A DNA stretch of 6,525 bases from positions 1-6,525 of the forward strand of contig JAMPEH010000133.1 of the NCBI GenBank assembly GCA_023665245.1, written 5' to 3'. Under the pieces are notes generated by a model, which did not search any database, had not been told where the DNA came from, and saw only the letters and a program-made list of their open reading frames with translations. The stretch's first letter is position 1. Each line of letters opens with the position of its first letter. A program made the position numbers and the translations under genes. Below, one piece after another: positions 1 to 4,950 of this stretch. This stretch comes from Muribaculaceae bacterium (GTDB taxonomy: Bacteria; Pseudomonadota; Alphaproteobacteria; Rs-D84).

Positions 1-70
1 AAAACAGGAGGGTAAAGCCGCCTTTTGCTCTATGGTTTCCCATATTCGTAATATAGCACGCTTTGAGTTA
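1..70 (-). repeat. Direct repeat copy A: promoter and 5' leader of a second, off-window type I toxin
   Basis: This stretch matches 488-557 over 70 positions with one difference (G56 against A543). In the complete right-hand cassette the same block holds the minus-strand toxin promoter, transcription start and first part of the leader. The left copy therefore should lead into a second small toxin gene lying before base 1. Beyond base 70 the copies diverge, but a 14-nt match (AACCATAAATAAAA, 197-210 and 565-578) resumes after 126 nt here and only 7 nt in the other copy, so one copy gained or lost about 120 bp. I see no gene in 71-212. Confidence 0.85.
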
Positions 71-79
71 ATTTGTAAA
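50..79 (-). promoter_or_regulatory. Promoter of the off-window left toxin copy
   Basis: Read on the minus strand there is TTTACA (79-74), an 18-nt spacer and TATATT (55-50) preceded by TGC, an extended -10 element. Box sequences and spacing are the same as at 537-566, although the -35 box lies outside the perfectly repeated block. That independent conservation supports a functional promoter firing leftward. Confidence 0.6.
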
Positions 80-212
80 GATTATTTGGCATATTCCGCA
101 ATATTTATTTGATTAAAGAATATTAAAGAGTATATATGCGTGTTACAGTTGTAAGTGATTTTTGCTTGAAAGATACAACCTTAAACACATATTAACAACC
201 ATAAATAAAACA

Positions 213-241
213 TTGCAATCCTCAATCACATATGTTATATT
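213..241 (+). promoter_or_regulatory. Promoter of the antisense antitoxin RNA
   Basis: TTGCAA (213-218) and TATATT (236-241) are separated by exactly 17 bp, close to the housekeeping sigma factor consensus. The predicted start is near 248. It points at the 3' end of the convergent toxin gene and ends in a plus-strand terminator about 105 nt downstream. No plausible ORF follows it, which fits an RNA gene. Confidence 0.65.
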
Positions 242-247
242 AAGCAC

Positions 248-281
248 AAGAAAAGGGAGAACCATAGAAGCGGCTCTACCC
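248..281 (-). terminator. Intrinsic terminator of the toxin mRNA
   Basis: On the minus strand the sequence folds as GGGTAGAGCC, 8-nt loop, GGTTCTCCC (one bulge, one G-U pair), followed immediately by TTTTCTT (254-248). This gives the toxin message a 3' end near 248, so it overlaps the entire antisense RNA. Seen from the other strand the same inverted repeat is the 5' hairpin of the antitoxin. Confidence 0.6.
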
Positions 282-313
282 TCTAAGTGACTTTTTAACC
301 TCTTATGAGGTCA

Positions 314-352
314 AGCCGTTGCTAGTGTGAGTAGCAGCGGCTATTTTCTTTT
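314..352 (+). terminator. Intrinsic terminator of the antitoxin RNA
   Basis: AGCCGTTGCTA (314-324), a 7-nt loop, and TAGCAGCGGCT (332-342) pair over 11 bp with a single G-U, followed by ATTTTCTTTT. The stem covers the toxin stop codon (341-343) on the opposite strand, so the U-tract of the antitoxin is antisense to the last lysine/arginine codons of the toxin. Confidence 0.8.
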
Positions 353-439
353 GTCCTTGAAAATCTTGTAACAAAGACCAACAAGGGCAACGATAAATAT
401 ACAAAACTGATATAAATCCGAATATGTAACATTCATCAT
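341..439 (-). CDS. Short hydrophobic type I toxin peptide (holin-like toxin type), 32 aa
   Basis: The frame runs ATG ATG ... TAG and encodes 32 residues: start MMNVTYSDLYQ, one hydrophobic membrane-spanning stretch (about residues 11-27, CIFIVALVGL in the middle) and a basic tail KDKRK. This architecture is typical of the short 'putative holin-like toxin' peptides of Firmicutes, related in style to Fst and TxpA, which insert in the membrane and depolarise or damage it. The start is set by a strong ribosome site (AGGAGG at 445-450, 5 nt from the ATG at 439); the second ATG (436) gives 31 residues. It has its own promoter (537-566), terminator (248-281) and a convergent antisense RNA (248-352). 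A 75-residue ORF in another frame of the same strand lacks a ribosome site and is a shadow. Family assignment rests on peptide form plus locus layout, not on a database match. Confidence 0.8.
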   Translation of the reverse strand: MMNVTYSDLYQFCIFIVALVGLCYKIFKDKRK

Positions 440-443
440 ACCG

Positions 444-499
444 CCCTCCTTTCTTTCGTCTGGAGGGTTTTGAGTAGCCCTCCGTTAAAAACAGGAGGG
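444..499 (-). promoter_or_regulatory. Alternating hairpin leader that can hide or expose the toxin ribosome site
   Basis: Reading the toxin mRNA 5' to 3', four six-base blocks alternate: CCCTCC (499-494), GGAGGG (483-478), CCCTCC (467-462) and GGAGGG (449-444); the last is the core of the ribosome site. Pairing block 1 with 2 and 3 with 4 sequesters the ribosome site (loop 12 nt), while pairing 2 with 3 (loop 10 nt) leaves it free. Type I toxin mRNAs commonly hold their ribosome site in structure until processed or refolded. That this leader behaves so is inference from complementarity alone. Confidence 0.5.
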
Positions 500-557
500 T
501 AAAGCCGCCTTTTGCTCTATGGTTTCCCATATTCGTAATATAACACGCTTTGAGTTA
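488..557 (-). repeat. Direct repeat copy B: promoter and 5' leader of the toxin gene
   Basis: Seventy bases match 1-70 at an offset of 487 with one mismatch. On the minus strand this copy holds the -10 box, transcription start and the first roughly 40 nt of the toxin leader, including an imperfect palindrome (GGGAAACC ... GGCTTTACCC). Near-identity of non-coding DNA in two copies implies recent tandem duplication or ongoing gene conversion. Confidence 0.85.
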
Positions 558-566
558 TGATGTAAA
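537..566 (-). promoter_or_regulatory. Promoter of the type I toxin gene
   Basis: Minus-strand TTTACA (566-561), 18-nt spacer, TATATT (542-537) with TGT just before it (extended -10). Transcription should start near 530, giving a leader of about 91 nt ahead of the ATG at 439. It is divergent from the LRR gene promoter, with under 30 bp between the two -35 boxes. Confidence 0.65.
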
Positions 567-593
567 CCATAAATAAAATTTTCATGCCCGCTA

Positions 594-622
594 TTGAATT
601 GATTGGTAAATTACGGTAAAAT
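594..622 (+). promoter_or_regulatory. Promoter of the LRR surface protein gene
   Basis: TTGAAT (594-599) and TAAAAT (617-622) are spaced by 17 bp. The predicted start near 629 gives a leader of about 70 nt before the ATG at 698. The promoter and ribosome site are intact although the downstream reading frame is broken, which argues against long-standing gene decay. Confidence 0.55.
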
Positions 623-697
623 AAGTCTTGGCTTTGCAGAATGAGAGAAGTCTGTAAAACTGACAACAACTAAAAATATAATAAGGAGGATTTTACA

Positions 698-3159
698 ATG
701 AAAGCAAAGAAAATGATTCGTATGATTGTAAGTATGTTGTTGATGACAGCCTCTGTAGCACCTTTCGCGTGCGGGGGGGGGCAGTAAAGGCTGCTGAAAA
801 ATTGGAGTATCAAGGTTTTGAGTACCAAGCGAGTGACGAAGATAAAGACACGTGGGAGATTACAGGGTATAACGGAAGCGAAACCAATGTTGTAATACCA
901 AATGAGATTGATGGAAAAGCGGTAGAACATATTTGCCTTCCTTTCTGGCATGGTAGTGAAGGAAATATAATAGAAAGTATAACAATTCCGGCAAGTGTAC
1001 GAGGCATTAGCTATTCACCTAGTTACGATGCGGATGGGCTTTTTACAAGCATAAATGTTGATAGTGCATCTGCATACTATAGTTCTGTGGATGGCGTGTT
1101 GTATGATAAAGAAAAAACAGAATTAATGATATGCCCATCAGGAAAAAAAGGGACTTTAGAAGTTCCGGATGGTGTGACAAACATAAGCTGGCGTGCATTT
1201 GCTTATTCCAGACTGACAAACATAGAGCTTCCCTCAGGTATAACCAGCATAGAGGCAGGTGCATTTCTTGCCTCTGGTATAAGTACTATGGAAATTCCAT
1301 CAGGTGTAACAGAAATACAAGAAGGTACATTTTCAATGTGTTCTGGATTGAGATATATAGGAGTTCCCGAAAGTGTAAGTTATATAGATCCGGATGCATT
1401 TAAACTTATTGATGATAACATTAAACACGATATTATCATATATGGGGAGAAAAATTCTTATGCAGCGAAATATGCAAAAGAGAATAATATGAAATTTTCT
1501 ACAGGCAGTTTGCCAAAGGTAATGAAAAATGCTGACTGTGAATATATAGATTATTTTGACGGAACCATAGAATTAAGAAAATATACCGGAACAGGAACGG
1601 ATGCTGATGTATCGAAGCTGGTGGAAGGAAAGACAGTAACAAGTATAGGTGGTCGGGCATTTTATGGTTGTAGTAACTTGACAAGTATAGAAATCCCATC
1701 AAGCGTAACGAGTATAGGTGGTTATGCATTTTATGGTTGCAATAACTTGACAAGCATAGAAATCCCATCAAGCGTAACGAGTATAGGTGATTATGCATTT
1801 TATGGTTGTAGTAACTTGACAAGTATAGAAATTCCATCAGGTGTAACGAGTATAGGTGATTATGCATTTTATGGTTGTAGTAACTTGACAAGTATAGAAA
1901 TTCCATCAAGTGTAACGAGTATGGATGAATATTTTTTTGGATGTAGCAGGTTAGAAAGTATAAATGTAGATCGTGCATCCAAAAGTTATAGTTCAGAAGA
2001 TGGCATATTGTACAACAAGAATAAAACAAAGCTGATCAGGTGTCCTGAGGGAAGAAAAGGGAATGTGGTAATTATTCCAACAGGCGTAACGGATATAGGT
2101 TTGTTTCAGAATTGCAAAAATCTTACAAGTGTGACGATTCCGCCGGGAGTAACGCGAATAGGAGAAAACGTATTTTTAGGTTGTACAAGTTTGACAAATG
2201 TAACAATTCCGATGGGTGTAACAAGAATAGGAAATGGTGCATTTGGTGAATGTACAAGTCTTACAAGTATAACAATTCCGTCAAGTGTAACAGGAATTTA
2301 TCATGCTTTTGATTCGTATTTACATACAATATATGGGGAGGCAGACTCCTTTGCAGAGCAGTATGCGATGGATTGTAATATAAAATTTGTTGCAACTACT
2401 GTGCCGAAAGACCCAACAACATCGGAGCAACCGACAACCCCTGTCACGGCTCCTAAGGTTGGCGATACCTTCAAGGATACCAAATCAAAGGCACAGTACA
2501 AAATTACGGGTAAGCAAACGGTTTCTTACATAAAGACAACTGCAACATCAGGTAAGGTAACAATACCTGCAACAGTTACATATAAAAACAAAACCTATAA
2601 GGTAACAGCAATCTATAAGGCAGCATTTAAGAACAAGACAGGAATTACCGCAGTTACCTTTGGCAAGAACATTACATCAGTTGGAAGTGAAGCATTCAGC
2701 GGATGTAAAAAGCTGAAGACGGTAACCCTCAACAAAAACCTGACAAAGATAGGTGATAAAGCATTTTATAATTGTAAGGTTCTTACACAGATAAAGCTTG
2801 GCAGCAAGGTGACAACCATAGGAAAGTCAGCCTTTGCAGGATGTACGAAACTGAAAAAAGTAACACTTGGAACAGGACTTACTACAATTGGAGACAGTGC
2901 CTTTAACAAGTGCACAGCACTTACTGCTGTCACTATACCAAGCAAGGTAAAGAAGATAGGTGAGCAGGCATTCTACGGCTGTAAGAAGTTAAAGAGCATA
3001 ACGATAAAGACAATAAAGCTGAAAAGCTCAAATGTGGGAGCAAATGCATTTAAGGGCATCTACGCTAAGGCAACCGTTAAAGTTCCGAAGAACAAGAAGG
3101 CTGCATACAAGAAGCTGATAAAGAGCAAGGGTGCAGGCAGGAACGTAAAGTATAAATAG
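698..3159 (+). CDS. BspA-like leucine-rich-repeat surface protein, out of frame at a G9 tract (likely phase-variable)
   Basis: The natural start is ATG 698, 8 nt after AAGGAGG (683-689). It opens a typical signal peptide (MKAKKMIRM, then a hydrophobic core through TASVAPFAC) that runs into nine G and stops at 785-787. The body, about 790 residues, is open in another frame from 769 to 3159; one G more or two fewer would join the two into a protein of about 820 residues, with a possible signal peptidase site after VKA. Numbering the body from 769: LRR_5/BspA repeats of 23 residues (I-G-x-x-A-F-x-G-C-x-x-L-T-S-I-x-I-P-S-x-V-T-S) occupy about 70-215 and 285-510; a Pro/Thr linker lies at about 545-565; a lysine-rich LRR module fills 566-796 and ends in RNVKYK. 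Two long segments recur: SINVD...LYDKEKT (94-138) with its counterpart at 397-442, and IYGE...KF (224-243) with 521-540. Such proteins are exported and bind host or matrix ligands; the ligand here is unknown. A GTG at 769 could start the body but has no ribosome site and no signal peptide. Confidence 0.85.
773..781 (+). repeat. Homopolymer of nine G inside the signal peptide coding region
   Basis: Nine consecutive G follow TGC (770-772). With nine, the signal-peptide frame reads GGG GGG GGG CAG TAA and ends. With eight it reads on briefly and meets TGA. With ten or seven it continues as GCA GTA AAG GCT GCT GAA into the LRR body. G runs of this length are rare in AT-rich DNA and are classic slipped-strand mispairing sites. 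The count could also be a sequencing or assembly error. Confidence 0.9.
1642..1917 (+). repeat. Four tandem 69-bp repeats encoding 23-residue LRR units
   Basis: Units begin at 1642, 1711, 1780 and 1849, each opening with AGTATAGG, and a diverged fifth starts at 1918. They encode IGxxAFYGCxNLTSIEIPSxV with only a few differences, mostly within IGGRAF / IGGYAF / IGDYAF and SSV / SGV. Nucleotide identity is far higher than between the other LRRs of the same protein, so these units expanded recently and could gain or lose copies by recombination without changing the frame. Confidence 0.9.
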
Positions 3160-3169
3160 AAAATTTTAT

Positions 3170-3198
3170 TTGACATATTTTATGCATATTTATATAAT
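3170..3198 (+). promoter_or_regulatory. Perfect-consensus promoter of the type III antitoxin RNA
   Basis: TTGACA (3170-3175) and TATAAT (3193-3198) are separated by exactly 17 bp, the full housekeeping consensus and the strongest promoter visible in the window. It starts 11 bp after the LRR stop codon, and transcription would begin near 3205. High output of the RNA relative to the toxin is what a type III system needs. Confidence 0.85.
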
Positions 3199-3224
3199 AA
3201 TATTAGTGATGGAGTAATACACCA

Positions 3225-3324
3225 TCGAAAATATTGTTCGCACACCGTTTGCGACTAATAAATGCACGGCTCGAAAATATTGTTCGCTTACCGGAAGCGT
3301 CTAATAAATGTCCGGTTTGAAAAT
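3225..3324 (+). repeat. Tandem 46-nt antitoxin repeats (2 full plus 8-nt start of a third)
   Basis: Repeat 1 is 3225-3270, repeat 2 is 3271-3316, and 3317-3324 repeats the first eight bases with one change. Both full units share TCGAAAATATTGTTCGC and CTAATAAATG; the variable positions fall in the two predicted stems and their edges. The count of two fits CptI-type antitoxins, which have fewer repeats than ToxI. Confidence 0.9.
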
Positions 3325-3326
3325 CC

Positions 3327-3359
3327 CAGCCTTATCGCTTAAGCGATAAGGCTGTTTTT
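3327..3359 (+). terminator. Intrinsic terminator between antitoxin RNA and toxin gene
   Basis: CAGCCTTATCGCTT and its exact reverse complement meet with no spacer (3327-3354), so a stem of about 12 bp with a 4-nt loop forms, followed by five T. In type III loci such a terminator sits between antitoxin repeats and toxin so that only limited readthrough yields toxin mRNA. It may also be the first terminator met by LRR gene transcripts, as none is visible directly after that gene. Confidence 0.9.
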
Positions 3360-3373
3360 ACAGAGAGGATATT

Positions 3374-3649
3374 ATGAATTATCAACAGGGATATGTTTAT
3401 CATATTAAAGACGAATATTTTATTAAAGTAAATGATCCAAATTTAATGCAGAATAAGGGAAATGGCAACTACCGTCCGACTTTTTATTGTATGAGTGACG
3501 AAAAAACATCTTTGCTTTGGCTGGTTCCTTTGAGTAGCCGTGTTGAGAAATTTCGAGCTATTTATGATAAACAGATAGAAAAATATGGAAATTGTTTGAC
3601 TATTGTTATGGGAGAATATGACGGAAAACAAGCTGCCTTGAAAATTTAA
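3374..3649 (+). CDS. Type III toxin, ToxN/CptN-like endoribonuclease, C-terminally shortened
   Basis: The 91-residue product begins MNYQQGYVYHIKDEYFIK and contains RPTFYCMSDEKTSLLWLVPLSSRVEK in two adjoining pieces (RPTFYCMSDEK, then LLWLVPLSSRVEK). The W-x-x-P-L-S-S core followed by a lysine/arginine-rich helix is what I recognise from CptN proteins of Eubacterium rectale-type bacteria and, more distantly, ToxN. These fold into a small barrel that cleaves RNA at A-rich sites and is inhibited by the repeat RNA encoded just upstream. A start at 3374 is supported by AGAGAGG (3362-3368) 5 nt away and by the 14-nt distance from the terminator. Family members are usually about 150-170 residues; this one stops at AALKI where the family normally continues with roughly 60 more residues. 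It may be an inactive remnant or a shortened active form. I found no clear continuation in the other two plus frames. Confidence 0.78.
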   Translation: MNYQQGYVYHIKDEYFIKVNDPNLMQNKGNGNYRPTFYCMSDEKTSLLWLVPLSSRVEKFRAIYDKQIEKYGNCLTIVMGEYDGKQAALKI

Positions 3650-3660
3650 TGTTAAAAGAG

Positions 3661-3692
3661 ACCATATCTGCTGAATAATAGGTAGATATGGT
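3661..3692. terminator. Inverted repeat after the toxin gene, possible weak terminator
   Basis: ACCATATCT (3661-3669) and AGATATGGT (3684-3692) pair perfectly over 9 bp around a 14-nt loop, 11 nt after the toxin stop. On the plus strand it is followed only by TTCTTCAT, a poor U-tract; on the minus strand by CTCTTTTAAC, which is better. It is the only hairpin seen between the toxin and the sua5 promoter. Confidence 0.4.
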
Positions 3693-3700
3693 TCTTCATA

Positions 3701-3729
3701 TTGAAATATCCCGTTTATTTTGCTAAAAT
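3701..3729 (+). promoter_or_regulatory. Promoter of the sua5 (and probably rpiB) unit
   Basis: TTGAAA (3701-3706), 17-bp spacer and TAAAAT (3724-3729), with TGC directly before the -10 box (extended -10). The predicted start is near 3736, about 50 nt before the ATG at 3785. Confidence 0.65.
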
Positions 3730-3784
3730 TTATTTTCGGTGTTAGAGGTTACGGTTTAAGTTATTGTCAAGAAGGTGAACAAGA

Positions 3785-4855
3785 ATGGATGACAGCCTGG
3801 AAAAAATAAATACGGTAGTGGCTGATGGAAGCAGCAGGGAAGCTATATTGCAGGCGGCAGATATACTTCGCAGCGGTGGGCTTGTTGCGTTTCCGACAGA
3901 AACCGTGTATGGACTGGGGGCAGACGCACTTTCAAAAAAAGCGGCAGAGAAAATATATGCTGCCAAGGGTCGTCCCAGTGACAATCCGCTGATTGTGCAT
4001 ATTGCAGATGTAAGGGCTGTCCATGAGCTTGCGGATTGCGTTCCGCCCAAGGCGGAAATGCTGATGGAGGCATTTTGGCCGGGACCACTCACTATTATAT
4101 TGCCTAAGAAGACGCTTGTTCCTGACGAGACGACAGGAGGACTTGGCACGGTGGCACTCAGGATGCCGTCACATCCTGCAGCCCTTGAAATGATTCGGGA
4201 AAGTGGACTTTATATTGCGGCACCAAGTGCAAATACATCGGGCAGACCGTCTCCCACGGTAGTAGCTCACGTGCTTGACGACCTAAACGGAAAGGTGGAT
4301 ATGATACTTGACGGGGGAGCCGTAGGCATAGGAATAGAGTCTACAATCGTTGATCTCACAGAGACATGCCCTACCATACTTCGGCCGGGCTTCATAACAA
4401 AGCAAATGCTGGAGCAAATAATCGGTGAAGTAAAAATGGATGCGGCACTTGAAATCAACAGCAACATCCGTCCGAAGGCACCTGGCATGAAGTACACACA
4501 TTATGCCCCAAAAGGGGAACTGACAATTGTAGAAGCTTTAAATGCAGATGATTTTGGCATGAATGTGGCAAGAAAAATAAATGCACTTGTCCGTGAAAAA
4601 CAACAGTCAGACTGTGAAGTTGCCGTAATAGCGACCTTGGAGCATGCACATTTATATGAATGTGAACATGTGCTGGTTGTCGGTGACGGTACAAAGGGAG
4701 AGACCATTGCGGCAAAGCTTTATGGAACTTTGCGAAAATGCGACGAGCTGTCAGTTGATTATATATTTAGCGAGGCATTTAACACAGGGGAGCTTGGCAG
4801 TGCCATTATGAACAGGCTGCTCAAAGCGGCAGGGCAAAGAGTAATTAAGATATAA
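3785..4855 (+). CDS. ywlC: L-threonylcarbamoyladenylate synthase, long Sua5/YwlC form
   Basis: This 356-residue protein makes threonylcarbamoyl-AMP from threonine, bicarbonate and ATP, the first step of tRNA N6-threonylcarbamoyladenosine (t6A37) synthesis; TsaD and its partners then transfer the group to ANN-decoding tRNAs. The YrdC domain (about 15-205) shows SGGLVAFPTETVYGLGAD (30-47), the K-x-R pocket KGRPSDNPL (61-69), FWPGPLT (97-103), the S-x-N motif APSANTSG (146-153), and GIESTIVDL then ILRPG (183-202). The linker PGMKYTHYAPKG (233-244) and a C-terminal SUA5 domain (about 245-356) mark the long Sua5 form rather than the short TsaC form. The start at ATG 3785 has AAGGTGA 6 nt upstream. 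Synteny with rpiB and atp genes matches Firmicutes, although the phosphatase gene ywlE usually found between ywlC and rpiB is absent. It is complete, with no unusual residues noticed. Confidence 0.95.
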   Translation: MDDSLEKINTVVADGSSREAILQAADILRSGGLVAFPTETVYGLGADALSKKAAEKIYAAKGRPSDNPLIVHIADVRAVHELADCVPPKAEMLMEAFWPGPLTIILPKKTLVPDETTGGLGTVALRMPSHPAALEMIRESGLYIAAPSANTSGRPSPTVVAHVLDDLNGKVDMILDGGAVGIGIESTIVDLTETCPTILRPGFITKQMLEQIIGEVKMDAALEINSNIRPKAPGMKYTHYAPKGELTIVEALNADDFGMNVARKINALVREKQQSDCEVAVIATLEHAHLYECEHVLVVGDGTKGETIAAKLYGTLRKCDELSVDYIFSEAFNTGELGSAIMNRLLKAAGQRVIKI

Positions 4856-4950
4856 TATGTAATAGTTGATTGGTCTATATTATACAACGCACGTCTGCAA
4901 AAACAGAGTTTCGCAATTGACTGATTAAAATGCAAAAATGGAGGATATTT

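Larger units (their letters stand above)
248..352 (+). ncRNA. Predicted antisense antitoxin RNA of a type I toxin-antitoxin pair
   Basis: A small RNA of about 105 nt is predicted between the promoter at 213-241 and the intrinsic terminator at 314-352. It would begin with a hairpin (GGGAGAACC / GGCTCTACCC, 255-281), carry a small GACCTC-type hairpin near 298-312, and end in the long terminator stem. Its whole length is complementary to the 3' part of the toxin mRNA, including the last toxin codons and the stop. Convergent genes with 3'-overlapping RNAs are the known layout of TxpA/RatA, BsrG/SR4 and Fst type I systems, in which the antisense RNA promotes degradation of, or blocks, the toxin message. 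Both RNA ends are inferred from sequence, not mapped. Confidence 0.65.
3205..3359 (+). ncRNA. Type III antitoxin RNA precursor, CptI/ToxI-like, two pseudoknot repeats
   Basis: A transcript of about 155 nt is framed by the consensus promoter and a strong terminator and contains two 46-nt repeats but no ORF. Each repeat can form an H-type pseudoknot. With repeat-internal numbering, stem 1 pairs 15-18 with 26-29, and stem 2 pairs loop bases 21-24 with 42-45. Between the two copies, pair 18:26 changes from A-T to T-A and pair 24:42 from T-A to G-C, so pairing is kept in both cases. In ToxI and CptI the toxin cuts the precursor in A-rich junctions and each pseudoknot then binds and inhibits one toxin; here GAAAAT recurs at 3227, 3273 and 3319, exactly 46 nt apart. 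The call combines direct observation with the known layout of the family; processing is inferred. Confidence 0.82.

Noticed and set aside
303..530. 75-residue minus-strand ORF over the toxin locus
   Set aside because: It starts inside the leader palindrome without a ribosome site and is in a different frame from the 32-residue toxin, which has all expected signals.
773..785. Programmed ribosomal frameshift or transcriptional slippage at G9 as normal expression mode
   Set aside because: No stimulatory structure or internal ribosome-like site was noticed and slippage signals are usually A/T runs; slipped-strand DNA variation or a sequencing error is simpler. Not fully excluded.
769..790. GTG at 769 as the true start of the LRR protein
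   Set aside because: No ribosome site precedes it and the product would lack a signal peptide, while ATG 698 has both a strong site and a signal sequence in the neighbouring frame.
1499..2029. 176-residue minus-strand ORF opposite the LRR gene
   Set aside because: Its repetitive product mirrors the 69-bp repeats on the coding strand; no ribosome site or promoter, so it is an antisense shadow.
3225..3324. CRISPR-like array
   Set aside because: The units are contiguous 46-nt repeats with no unique spacers, and the variation follows RNA stems; they fit a type III antitoxin.
3205..3373. Riboswitch controlling the downstream small gene
   Set aside because: A promoter, tandem pseudoknots and a terminator before a gene could suggest one, but the tandem 46-nt units, A-rich junctions and ToxN-like product match a type III antitoxin better, and I recognise no known aptamer consensus.
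1..3700. Insertion sequence or transposon as source of the variable region
   Set aside because: No transposase, integrase, terminal inverted repeats or tRNA attachment site could be seen in the window.
4930..4950. Earlier ATG for rpiB
   Set aside because: It would place the ribosome site inside the coding region and adds seven residues absent from the family.
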